Shown: positions 1-7,940, counted from the first letter of the stretch. The stretch is DNA of 19,515 bases from DATAFF01 sp036257595 (GCA_036257595.1 DATAFF010000017.1:1-19515); one strand, 5' to 3'. Notes: a model not told the origin generated them from the letters alone. Program-made: numbers and translations.

Positions 1-182
1 GGCCCCTCCGAGAGAAAGTGAACACGGAAGGTCGCGGAAGCGAGCTTCCTCGACCTCGATGAACCCTTCCTCTGTCGCCCGGTGCAATCCGCCGTTATGT
101 CCGGCCTTGGCGACCTAGCGGCGGGGATTTTGCCGCTCCAGGTAATTGCGTCACTACATGCGTTGACGCTTCGCGGCAAGAG
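1..182. other. Left-edge segment downstream of the integrase, possible gene fragment on minus strand
   Basis: No gene can be called with confidence here. On the minus strand a frame stays open from 114 to the window edge (38 codons) after an in-frame TAG at 115-117. A possible TTG start lies at 87. Its translation is rich in Glu and hydrophobic residues (for example EEGFIEVEEARFRDLP), so it could be the beginning of a gene running off the left edge or a remnant. I recognise no family. The stretch also holds no visible tRNA end or strong terminator for the integrase. Confidence 0.2.
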
Positions 183-1388
183 TCAAAACGCACGACCAAT
201 CATTTTTTTGTGGGGGCGGCATATCGGCACAACCTTGGACGCATCTCCGCCGGTCACGAGGCGCTCGATGTGGCGCTGCCAGCGATGGAACGCGGCCTCG
301 GCCTCGTCCTCAAACTTGTGCCGTTGATATGCTTTGTCGACGTCGTCTCGGTGGATTGTGTGGGCGAGCGCGGTCTCGGCGGCATCGCGACCGATGCTAG
401 GAGTCCGAGCCGCCCACGAGCGGAAGCTCCGTCGGAGGTCGTGAAAACGCCAATCGGCGATACCCGAGCCGGCGCGGAGGTCGGCGAGAATGTCGCTCGG
501 ATTCCCGATAGGCTTGAACATATGGGCGCCGACCACATGCTCGACCTCGACCTGTCGCCATGCCCATTCATTGAGCGCGACCCGGTGCTCCTTGCCGCCC
601 TTCATGGCGCAGGCCGGATAGATGATGGCGCCGTCGTGGACCCATTCCAGACGCGTCTGAGAGGCTTCGCCGCTCCGCATGGCGGTCAGTATCAGAAACC
701 GGACGAACGCCGCCTTGCGCGGCTCTAGCGCGTCGGCGGCGGCCCATATTCGACCGATTTCCTCGTCGGTGATGACGCGCTCTCGAACATCCGGTTTCGG
801 CGCGAAACGCGCCGCGCTCGGCAAGGTCGAGGCGGTCAGCATCTCGGACTCGACGCACCATGCCACGAACCCGCCGAGGACATTGCGCAATGAGTGAGCC
901 GTCGAGGGCGACCGCTTCCTGACGTCGGTCAGCAACCGCGCCCATTGCTGTCGGGTGATGCTGTCGAGGTTGTGCTGCCCGAGCCGGGGAAGCACGTGCT
1001 TCCGGAGGCTGTTGCGATATAGGTCCCGAGTGTTCGGCCGCCATTGCGGATTCGAGTCAAGCCACATCTCGACCGCCGCCTTGAGTGTCAGGCGAGTCTC
1101 GGCCGCCTTTCGCTTGTCGCGGACCTCTTGCAGCGGATTGTTGCCGGCGCGAACCGATAGTCGCAACTGAGCCGCCCGCTTCCGGGCCGCCGCGACGGTG
1201 CCGAGTTCGGTGCTCGTTCCGAGCGTCATCCGGCGCTCGACGCGGCCATGGCGATAGTTGAACACAAACACGATGCGGCTCACCGAAACCCGCGCGCCAA
1301 GGCCGGCGACCTCGGTGTCCCATAAGAGGCGGCGCTCCCCCGCCTTGAGAGAGTCTCGCACTCGCTCTAATTCATTTTTGGTCAGCAT
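183..1388 (-). CDS. Tyrosine recombinase / phage-type integrase
   Basis: A 401-residue site-specific tyrosine recombinase of the kind carried by prophages and genomic islands, which cuts and rejoins DNA at att sites. Residues 1-95 resemble the N-terminal arm-binding (DUF4102-like) domain, about 100-185 the SAM-like core-binding domain, and about 205-375 the catalytic domain. The catalytic set is complete: Arg238 (TAMRSGE), Lys263 (MKGGKEHR), His316 and Arg319 (HDLRR), His343 (ALAHTI) and nucleophile Tyr354 (KAYQRH). The protein therefore looks functional rather than decayed. The ATG at 1388 is used; GGGG lies about 11 bases upstream. The words ATGCTGACCA occur twice there, so an out-of-frame ATG (1399) opens a five-codon mini-frame overlapping the true start. 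No excisionase or other phage gene is visible, so the element's extent is unknown. Confidence 0.93.
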   Translation of the reverse strand: MLTKNELERVRDSLKAGERRLLWDTEVAGLGARVSVSRIVFVFNYRHGRVERRMTLGTSTELGTVAAARKRAAQLRLSVRAGNNPLQEVRDKRKAAETRLTLKAAVEMWLDSNPQWRPNTRDLYRNSLRKHVLPRLGQHNLDSITRQQWARLLTDVRKRSPSTAHSLRNVLGGFVAWCVESEMLTASTLPSAARFAPKPDVRERVITDEEIGRIWAAADALEPRKAAFVRFLILTAMRSGEASQTRLEWVHDGAIIYPACAMKGGKEHRVALNEWAWRQVEVEHVVGAHMFKPIGNPSDILADLRAGSGIADWRFHDLRRSFRSWAARTPSIGRDAAETALAHTIHRDDVDKAYQRHKFEDEAEAAFHRWQRHIERLVTGGDASKVVPICRPHKKMIGRAF

Positions 1389-1403
1389 ATGGTCAGCATC
1401 CCC

Positions 1404-1429
1404 GGGTCACTTCGCGTCATTCCGCGTCA
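1404..1429. repeat. Phased GTCA/CGCGTCA repeats upstream of the integrase
   Basis: Three GTCA words recur at 10-base intervals, so they lie on one DNA face. Two are within CGCGTCA (1413-1419 and 1423-1429), and a fourth copy, CGCGTCAC, is at 1485-1492. Short direct repeats close to an integrase gene are typical of arm-type binding sites. That role is inference. Confidence 0.4.
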
Positions 1430-1526
1430 CGAGGTAAACGAAAATTGTGATGGAATTCCAAGAAAATCGCACGTCGTATCATCACGCGTCACAACCGCAG
1501 TCGAATGTTCCCCTTATCCTCAGTCC

Positions 1527-1543
1527 ATCACACCCCCTGTGAT
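1527..1543. repeat. 6-bp inverted repeat ATCACA-N5-TGTGAT
   Basis: Perfect arms ATCACA (1527-1532) and TGTGAT (1538-1543) flank CCCCC, followed by a repeat of GTGATT. The shape fits an operator half-site pair, but no regulator is identified. Confidence 0.3.
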
Positions 1544-1606
1544 TGTGATTGTGGTGCTCTATGTGTCCGGCCCTCTTGCCCACGGTGTCGGGCACCTCTT
1601 GCGCAA

Positions 1607-1638
1607 ATCAGGCGGTCGGCCCCCCGCTGACCGCCTGA
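1607..1638. repeat. 11-bp perfect inverted repeat (operator or terminator-like)
   Basis: ATCAGGCGGTC (1607-1617) pairs with GACCGCCTGAT (1628-1638). Further pairing inside the loop (G-U, G-C, C-G) could extend the stem to 14 pairs with a four-base loop. There is no T-run on either side, so a plain Rho-independent terminator is unlikely. An operator upstream of the flavin reductase or a structural att element is equally possible. Confidence 0.5.
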
Positions 1639-1744
1639 TCCATTCCGCACGAACGCGCCTTCTCTGCGCTGATGCGCGATAACGCTTGACGAACCCATGG
1701 GAAAACGCTGCCTATGCAGCCGGTCCGCGTTCCCGGGAGTCGTC

Positions 1745-2668
1745 ATGGCGGCGATCGATCCGCTCGAATTGAGACGGGCATTTGGCACATTCATGACTGG
1801 CGTCACGGTGATCACCACCCTTGGCGCCGACGGATCGCCGCGCGGCTTCACCGCCAACTCCTTCACCTCGGTCTCGCTCGACCCGCCGCTGCTTCTCGTT
1901 TGCATCGGCAAGGGCGCGGCGAGCCTCGACACCTTCCTCAAGGCCGATGGCTTCGCGGTCAGCATCCTGGCCGAGACGCAGAAGGAAGCCTCTGGCATCT
2001 TTGCCTCCAAGCGGCCGGACAAGTTCGCCGCGATATCCTGGCGTCCGGGCCCCGGCGGCCACCCGATCATCGAAGGCGCCGTGAGCTGGTTCGACTGCGC
2101 CCGCCATTCCGTCATCGATGCCGGCGACCATGTCGTGCTGATCGGCCGCATCCAGGGCTTCGCCTATAGCGATGCCAACCCCCTGGGCTATGCCCACGGC
2201 GGCTATGTGACGCTCGGCCTCGAGCAGGCGGCGGTCAATGCGCTGAGCCAGGGCGCCCGCACCATTGTCGGCGCCATATTGGAGACCGAGGGCGGCCTGC
2301 TGCTGATGAAGAACGAGAAGACCGGCGGCCTCGACCTGCCGGAGGTCGGCCGCGAGGGTCCCTCGGGCAGCGCCTCGCTGTTGCGCAGCGCGCTCGCCAA
2401 GGCCGGCATCGAGGCCAATCTCGGCTTCCTGTTTGCCGTTTTCGAGAATCCGGAGAGCCACATCCAGTCGATCTATTATCGCGGCGATGCGGTGCTGTCC
2501 CGCCGCGATGGGGTGGTGGTCGCCGATTTCGACGCGTTGCCCTATGACCGTCTGCCCGACGATGCCGTGCGATCCATGCTGCAGCGCTATGCCGAGGAGC
2601 GCCGCCAGGGTCGCTTCAAGGTCTATTCCGGTGATCATCGCCAGGGCGAGGTCAAGCCGCTCGAATAG
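1745..2668 (+). CDS. Flavin reductase (RutF/HpaC-like) fused to a degenerate Nudix-like domain
   Basis: 307 residues from the ATG at 1745, chosen because GGGAG lies 5 bases upstream and the family N-terminus begins there; the frame is open to 1697. Residues 8-160 match the DIM6/NTAB flavin reductase domain, with GFTANSFTSVS (34-44) and GDHVVLIGRI (127-136). Such proteins use NAD(P)H to make reduced FMN for a partner monooxygenase in the cytoplasm. Residues about 170-290 look Nudix-like (GAILETEGGLLLM, then LDLPEVG). However, where the Nudix box needs REUxEExGU the sequence is R214-S-A-L-A-K-A-G-I, so the metal-binding glutamates are gone and hydrolase activity is unlikely. The added domain may be structural or regulatory. 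The LLM monooxygenase gene follows 65 bases downstream and is the obvious flavin acceptor. Confidence 0.88.
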   Translation: MAAIDPLELRRAFGTFMTGVTVITTLGADGSPRGFTANSFTSVSLDPPLLLVCIGKGAASLDTFLKADGFAVSILAETQKEASGIFASKRPDKFAAISWRPGPGGHPIIEGAVSWFDCARHSVIDAGDHVVLIGRIQGFAYSDANPLGYAHGGYVTLGLEQAAVNALSQGARTIVGAILETEGGLLLMKNEKTGGLDLPEVGREGPSGSASLLRSALAKAGIEANLGFLFAVFENPESHIQSIYYRGDAVLSRRDGVVVADFDALPYDRLPDDAVRSMLQRYAEERRQGRFKVYSGDHRQGEVKPLE

Positions 2669-2679
2669 GGGCACGATGC

Positions 2680-2692
2680 GGTTGGGCCAACC
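2680..2692. repeat. GGTTGG-G-CCAACC inverted repeat between reductase and monooxygenase
   Basis: A perfect 6-bp inverted repeat around a single G in the 65-base spacer. As RNA it cannot form a normal hairpin with a one-base loop, so a DNA-level site is more likely than an attenuator. The role is unknown. Confidence 0.3.
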
Positions 2693-2733
2693 TGAGCACA
2701 TCATCCACTAAGCCCTGCGAAGGAGAGGACCTC

Positions 2734-3771
2734 ATGAAGCTCTCGCTCTTCGTCCATATGGAACGGCTCGACGCCGCCCAGAGCCACCGCGAGCTCTATC
2801 GCGAGTTCATCGCGCTGTGCGAGATGGCCGAGGCCGGCGGCCTGGCAGCCATCTGGACCGGCGAGCATCATGGGATGGACTTCACCATCGCGCCCAATCC
2901 GTTCATCACCATCGCCGATCTGGCGCGGCGCACCAGCTCCGTCAGGCTCGGCACCGGCACGGTGGTGGCGCCCTTCTGGCATCCCATCAAGCTCGCCGGC
3001 GAGGCGGCGATGACCGACATCATTTGCGACGGTCGGCTCGACATCGGCATCGCCCGCGGCGCCTACAGCTTCGAATATGAGCGGCTGGTCGGCGGCATGG
3101 ACGCCATGGCCGCCGGCGCACGCCTGCGCGAGATGGTGCCGCTGCTGAAGGGCCTGTGGGCCGGCGACTGCGCTCATAGCGGCCCCTTCTGGACGTTCCC
3201 GGCGACCACCTCGTCGCCCAAGCCGCTGCAGCAGCCCCATCCGCCGATCTGGGTGGCGGCCCGCGATCCGATGTCGCACGATTTCGCTGTCGCCAATGGC
3301 TGCAATGTGCAGGTGACGCCGCTCGCATCGGGTGATGACGAGGTCAAGGTGCTGATGGGGCGCTTCGAGGCCGCCTGCACCGCCCATCCCGAGGTCGAAC
3401 GCCCCAGGATCATGCTGCTGATGCACGGTTTCGTCGGCCGCGACGAGGCCGATTGCCAGCGCGCTGCCGAGGACCTCAAGCGGTTCTATTGCTACTTTGC
3501 CGCCTGGTTCAAGAATGAGCGCCCGGTCCGCCAGGCCCTGATCCAGGAGCTGACCGCCGCCGAGATGGACCTCATGGAGAACTATGCCGCACCGCTGATG
3601 CGCCGCAACCAGGTGATCGGCACGAGCGAGGAGGTGATCCGCCGGCTCAAGAACTACGAGGCGCTCGGCTATGACGAATTCAGCCTGTGGATCGACTCCG
3701 GCATGACATTCGCGCGCAAAAGGCAGTCGCTCAAGCGGTTCATCGAGGAGGTGGTGCCGGCGTTCAAGTAG
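2734..3771 (+). CDS. LLM-class flavin-dependent monooxygenase (luciferase-like)
   Basis: 345 residues, the usual length for bacterial luciferase-like (LLM) TIM-barrel monooxygenases, which use reduced flavin supplied by a separate reductase to insert oxygen into an organic substrate. Family marks are the N-terminal strand MKLSLFVHME, the segment AAIWTGEHHG (38-47), the VRLGTGTVVAPFWHP stretch (70-84), DIGIARGA (103-110) and PPIWVAA about residue 170. The ATG at 2734 has a strong ribosome site, AAGGAGAGG (2720-2728). The flavin reductase lies immediately upstream, so the two form a classic two-component system. The TAG stop is itself the first unit of the heptamer palindrome. The substrate cannot be told from the sequence; N-heterocycles, sulfonates and ketones are all handled by relatives. 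Confidence 0.9.
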   Translation: MKLSLFVHMERLDAAQSHRELYREFIALCEMAEAGGLAAIWTGEHHGMDFTIAPNPFITIADLARRTSSVRLGTGTVVAPFWHPIKLAGEAAMTDIICDGRLDIGIARGAYSFEYERLVGGMDAMAAGARLREMVPLLKGLWAGDCAHSGPFWTFPATTSSPKPLQQPHPPIWVAARDPMSHDFAVANGCNVQVTPLASGDDEVKVLMGRFEAACTAHPEVERPRIMLLMHGFVGRDEADCQRAAEDLKRFYCYFAAWFKNERPVRQALIQELTAAEMDLMENYAAPLMRRNQVIGTSEEVIRRLKNYEALGYDEFSLWIDSGMTFARKRQSLKRFIEEVVPAFK

Positions 3772-3852
3772 CGAATAGCGAATAGGGAATAGCGAATAGT
3801 TGGGCCACGCCCTGCCACGACTATTCGCTACTCACTATTCGCTATTCGCTCA
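3769..3852. terminator. Heptamer palindrome between convergent stop codons, putative bidirectional terminator
   Basis: Arms at 3771-3800 and 3820-3849 (30 bases each) match at 28 of 30 positions around a 19-base loop. The left arm reads as tandem TAGCGAA heptamers (TAGCGAA, TAGCGAA, TAGGGAA, TAGCGAA, TAG) starting at the monooxygenase stop codon. The right arm reads the same way on the minus strand, beginning next to the methyltransferase TGA (3850-3852). Because 7 is not a multiple of 3, the TAGs fall in all three frames on each strand. The stem fills the whole convergent gap, fitting a bidirectional terminator or a dispersed repeat. There is no classic U-tract. Confidence 0.65.
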
Positions 3853-4587
3853 CACATCGTACCGATACACCCGATAGAAATCCGTCGGGTCGACGAACAG
3901 CTGCCGCGCCGTGGTGAAACCGGCATCGCGCCCGAGCGACAGCCATTCCGCACTGGTCTCGGGCAGATCGCAGTTTCGCACATGATGCTCGATCTGGCCC
4001 CATTCGGCCGGCGTCAGCATCGTCCAAAGCGGCCGGTTCACGGCCGTGAAGCGGTCGAGATAGCTGGCCCGGTCCTCATGGTCGAGCCGGGTCGGCTCGT
4101 AGATCATCAGGAACGACGTGGTTGACCGGCGGATGGCCTGGAAGAGCTCGAGCTTCCTCTCCGTCGGCAGATGATGGATCGACAGGCTGCACCATGAAAC
4201 GTCGGCGGGTTCCTGCCGGTCGCTCATCGCCTCCACGAAATCGCGGTGATCGAGATCGACGGCGAACGGCATGCCGGCGAGATTCCTTGCCGCCAGCTCG
4301 AGCGCCGGCTCGGCCAAGTCGATGCCGTGATAATGGCTGACCGTGGTGCCGGGCAGCACCCGCCGCATCAGGCTCGCGTCACCGCAGGCAATGTCGAGGA
4401 TCTCGAAAGGTCGCTGGAAACTCTCCTTCACCGCCGCGCCGAGGAGATCGCCCACCGCCCGATGCGACAGACAACCGGAATCGACGAGCTTCTGATAGCT
4501 GGCCCACTGCTGCTGAAACTGCTCGAGCGCCGCGGCATCGACAACCGCGCCGCCGGCACTGAATTGGTGAATTTGGACATTGATCAA
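3850..4587 (-). CDS. Class I SAM-dependent methyltransferase
   Basis: 245 residues if initiated at the TTG at 4587. AGGGGGG lies 6 bases upstream of that codon, and no in-frame ATG or GTG precedes the conserved core. Motif I, LDIACGD (64-70), the acidic end of strand 2, GIDLAE (88-93), and SLSIHHL (134-140) mark a Rossmann-fold methyltransferase that transfers a methyl group from S-adenosylmethionine. The late PTDFYRVYRYDV segment ends the protein. It is the last gene of the leftward series, placed beyond the hairpin at 4616-4650, so it is probably transcribed by read-through or from a weak local promoter. The acceptor substrate is not predictable. The frame is also open further upstream through the binding-protein gene, which is a shadow rather than a real extension. 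Confidence 0.75.
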   Translation of the reverse strand: MINVQIHQFSAGGAVVDAAALEQFQQQWASYQKLVDSGCLSHRAVGDLLGAAVKESFQRPFEILDIACGDASLMRRVLPGTTVSHYHGIDLAEPALELAARNLAGMPFAVDLDHRDFVEAMSDRQEPADVSWCSLSIHHLPTERKLELFQAIRRSTTSFLMIYEPTRLDHEDRASYLDRFTAVNRPLWTMLTPAEWGQIEHHVRNCDLPETSAEWLSLGRDAGFTTARQLFVDPTDFYRVYRYDV

Positions 4588-4615
4588 GAGCTGCCCCCCT
4601 CGGCAAATGCAAAGA

Positions 4616-4650
4616 AGATCTCCCCTCCCGAAAAAGGGGAGGGGAGATCT
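4616..4650 (-). terminator. Terminator-like hairpin after the binding-protein gene
   Basis: Perfect 14-bp arms, AGATCTCCCCTCCC (4616-4629) and its complement (4637-4650), surround the loop GAAAAAG. Read leftward, the stem follows the binding-protein stop codon by about 20 bases and is trailed by TTCTTTGCATTTG, a T-rich tail. This fits an intrinsic terminator of the liv operon. GC-rich CTCCCC palindromes of this look are also common as dispersed repeats in rhizobial genomes, so it may be both. Confidence 0.65.
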
Positions 4651-4670
4651 GAAGGCGTGGCACCCGGCCG

Positions 4671-5789
<1,119 letters not shown>

Positions 5790-5923
5790 TGAAGGATCTC
5801 CCTTGAACATTTCGGCCGCGATGGACCTTTCGGGGTTTGGCTTCCCCTTGGTTTTGCTTTTTAGCAAGGCGAAGCGGATTGGAAAGTGAAATCCGGCTTG
5901 CCGGCCGGCAAAACCTCGCAATT
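5790..5923 (-). promoter_or_regulatory. Structured leader of the binding-protein gene
   Basis: This 134-base gap is the longest inside the transporter series apart from that before livH. It holds a perfect 14-base palindrome TTGCCGGCCGGCAA (5898-5911) just after the small membrane gene, an AGCAA/TTGCT hairpin with a four-base loop (5854-5867) and a short GGGG/CCCC stem (5832-5847 region). It may act as a partial terminator, RNA-processing site or promoter that sets binding-protein level apart from the permease genes. No strong -35/-10 pair is evident. Confidence 0.4.
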
Positions 5924-6274
5924 TTAAGGTGATCGGGGCTTTTCCCGCCAACTCAGCGGCCCCGCGCGCTCATAGAGCCAGCCATATTGCCGGACCATCT
6001 GCTTGACCCGGGTCAGCCGGTAGCCGAGGAGCGCCATGAGGATCAGGATCGCCGTATCGGTCAGGAAGTAGTGGAGGGTGAGAAGCTTGCCGTGGAACAA
6101 GGCGAAGTGGAAAAAGCGCAGCGCCAGGCCGAGCGGGATCATATAGAGAACCGCCATCCAGATCGGCCGCCACTTGGTCGCCAGCGCCCGGCCGGCGAGA
6201 AAGGCCGCACCACCGCCGATAACCACCGTCATGACCAGGAAGATCCAGAAGTTGTCCTCGACGAACAGCGACAT
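5924..6274 (-). CDS. Small three-helix membrane protein of the liv cassette (DUF6867-like)
   Basis: 116 residues from the ATG at 6274, 14 bases after the livF stop. A GTG two codons upstream is an alternative, and no strong ribosome site is visible. Hydrophobic segments lie at about 9-29, 39-58 and 68-85, with a basic C-terminal tail (LTRVKQMVRQYGW and onward). I recall small proteins of this type, annotated DUF6867, sitting next to liv ABC genes in rhizobial genomes. The function is unknown; a permease accessory or assembly role is only suggested by position. Codon bias and lack of overlap with a competing gene support a real gene. The frame is also open upstream through livF, which is a shadow. 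Confidence 0.75.
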   Translation of the reverse strand: MSLFVEDNFWIFLVMTVVIGGGAAFLAGRALATKWRPIWMAVLYMIPLGLALRFFHFALFHGKLLTLHYFLTDTAILILMALLGYRLTRVKQMVRQYGWLYERAGPLSWREKPRSP

Positions 6275-6288
6275 GATCACATTGCGGG

Positions 6289-7011
6289 TCAATGTTTGCC
6301 GCCCTCCAGATAAGCGGCGCGGATCTCGGGCTTGGCGAGCAGCTCGCGACCGGTGCCGGTCATGGTGATCCGCCCATTGACCATGACATAGGCGCGGTGG
6401 GCGAGCTTGAGGGCGTGGAAGGCATTCTGCTCCACCAGGAACACGGTCATGCCCTCCTTGGCATTCAGCTCGCGGATCACCTCGAAAATCTGCCGCACGA
6501 TCAGCGGCGCGAGGCCGAGCGACGGCTCGTCCAGCAGCAGGAGCTGCGGCCTTGCCATCAGCGCCCGGGCGATGGCCAGCATTTGCTGCTCGCCGCCCGA
6601 CAGCGTGCCGCCGCGCTGGGCCTGCCGCTTCTCGAGGATCGGGAACAGCTTGAACACGCGGCCGAGATCTTCCTCGAATCGCGTCTCGGGCGATTGGCCT
6701 GCCCCCATTTGCAGATTCTCGAGCACGCTCATCCGCGGAAAGATCCGCCGCCCTTCCGGCGCCTGCGCAATGCCGCGGCGGGCGATCAGGTGCGCCGGCA
6801 GATTGGTGACATCGGTGCCGTCGAACACCACCCGTCCGGACCGAGCCCGCGGCTGACCGAAAATGGTCATCATCAGCGTCGACTTGCCGGCGCCGTTGGA
6901 GCCGATCAGGGTGACGATCTCGCCGCGATTGACCTCGACGTTGACGTTGCGCAACGCTTGGATCTTGCCATAGAAGGCATCGACCCCCTCGACATTCAGG
7001 AGCGCCGTCAT
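6289..7011 (-). CDS. livF: Branched-chain amino acid-type ABC transporter ATP-binding protein LivF
   Basis: 240 residues, the usual LivF length. It is one of the two cytoplasmic ATPases that power the LivHM permease. Walker A is GSNGAGKST (37-45), the Q-loop region lies about GIAQAPEGRRIFP (80-92), the signature is LSGGEQQ (137-143) and Walker B is LLLLDEP (157-163). The VNGRITMTGTG ending is typical of the LivF branch. The start codon overlaps the livG stop by four bases, showing translational coupling. The small membrane gene follows directly. Confidence 0.95.
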   Translation of the reverse strand: MTALLNVEGVDAFYGKIQALRNVNVEVNRGEIVTLIGSNGAGKSTLMMTIFGQPRARSGRVVFDGTDVTNLPAHLIARRGIAQAPEGRRIFPRMSVLENLQMGAGQSPETRFEEDLGRVFKLFPILEKRQAQRGGTLSGGEQQMLAIARALMARPQLLLLDEPSLGLAPLIVRQIFEVIRELNAKEGMTVFLVEQNAFHALKLAHRAYVMVNGRITMTGTGRELLAKPEIRAAYLEGGKH

Positions 7012-7940
7012 GGCCGGCCCTCATGAGAGTCGGGGCCCGCCTCCGGCACCACCGGGTCGGCCGCAGCCGCCACCACCGCCGCCGGCGCCACCTTGCCGGT
7101 GACCGCCTCGGTCACCAGCTTTTCGACCACCGGCTCCTCCTCTTCCTCATCCACCCCGAGATAGGCGCGGATCACCGTCGGATCGTTGCGGATCTCGAGC
7201 GGCGGCCCGTCGGCGATCTTCTCGCCATAGTCCAGCACGACGATGTGGTCGGAGATCTCCATCACCACGCTCATGTCATGCTCGATCAGCAGGATGCCGA
7301 TGCCGATGTCGTTGCGGATCGACTGGAGCAGCCGGTTGAGCTCGTCCGACTCGCGCGGATTGAGCCCGGCCGCCGGCTCGTCGAGGCACAGGAGCTTCGG
7401 ATCGGTGCACATGGCACGGGCGATCTCGAGCCGGCGTTGGGCACCATAGGGCAGGTCAGCGGCCGGGTCGTCGGCCCGGTCGACCAACCCGACTCGATCG
7501 AGCCAGCGCACCGCCTTCTCGGTTGCATGGCGCTCGGCTTTGCGATAGGCCGGCAGACCGAGGATTCCGCCAATGGTGAAGCCGGAGGCCCGCATCAGCG
7601 TGTTGTGCTGGGCGACGATGAGATTTTCGAGAACCGTCATGCCGGCGAACAGCCGGATGTTCTGGAAGGTCCGCGCGACATGAGCGCGCTGCGAGATGCG
7701 GAAATCGTCCATCCGCTCGAGCAGATAGGTCGTGCCATCCTCATGCTGCAGCGTGATCTGGCCCTCGGTCGGCTTGTAGAAGCCGGTGATGCAGTTGAAC
7801 AGCGTGGTCTTGCCGGCGCCATTGGGGCCGATGATGGCGGTGATCTCGCCCGACTGCGCCGTGAAGCTCAGATCGCTGACGGCGGTCAGGCCGCCAAAGC
7901 GCATGGTGAGATGCTCGACCGTCAGCAGCTGTTGTCCCAT
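7008..7940 (-). CDS. livG: Branched-chain amino acid-type ABC transporter ATP-binding protein LivG, with extended C-terminal tail
   Basis: 310 residues. The ATPase core (1-263) is standard LivG: Walker A GPNGAGKT (38-45), the TFQNIRLF motif (91-98), LPYGAQRRLEIARAM in place of a canonical LSGGQ (163-177), Walker B LLCLDEP (183-189) and the switch His in IEHDMSVVM (219-227). The usual family length is about 250-260. Here the conserved AYLG end is followed by a tail of about 47 residues, first acidic (DEEEEEP) and then rich in Ala, Val and Pro, probably disordered. The start shares one base with the livM stop, and the end overlaps livF by four bases. Confidence 0.94.
   Translation of the reverse strand: MGQQLLTVEHLTMRFGGLTAVSDLSFTAQSGEITAIIGPNGAGKTTLFNCITGFYKPTEGQITLQHEDGTTYLLERMDDFRISQRAHVARTFQNIRLFAGMTVLENLIVAQHNTLMRASGFTIGGILGLPAYRKAERHATEKAVRWLDRVGLVDRADDPAADLPYGAQRRLEIARAMCTDPKLLCLDEPAAGLNPRESDELNRLLQSIRNDIGIGILLIEHDMSVVMEISDHIVVLDYGEKIADGPPLEIRNDPTVIRAYLGVDEEEEEPVVEKLVTEAVTGKVAPAAVVAAAADPVVPEAGPDSHEGRP

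Larger units (their letters stand above)
1389..1744. other. Repeat-rich divergent intergenic region (integrase / flavin reductase)
   Basis: About 350 bases with no convincing gene between two divergently oriented genes. It is visibly more AT-rich in parts than the neighbouring coding DNA. It contains GTCA words at exactly 10-base steps (1406, 1416, 1426), a further CGCGTCAC at 1485-1492, a perfect 10-base palindrome TGGAATTCCA at 1451-1460, ATCACA/TGTGAT inverted repeats at 1527-1543, a strong 11-bp inverted repeat at 1607-1638 and GCTGC/GCAGC at 1707-1720. A TTGACG hexamer at 1685-1690 could be a -35 for the rightward gene, but no good -10 follows. The region could hold promoters, integrase arm sites or an att site. 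None is proven. Confidence 0.5.

Noticed and set aside
1389..1744. tRNA gene as integrase attachment site
   Set aside because: No cloverleaf, T-loop GGTTCRA or CCA-end pattern was found on either strand.
1745..3771. rut pyrimidine-degradation operon
   Set aside because: Only RutF-like and luciferase-like proteins are present. No isochorismatase-type RutB, YjgF-type RutC or RutG permease is found.
3769..3852. CRISPR-like array
   Set aside because: The tandem units are only 7 bases, have no spacers and form an inverted pair.
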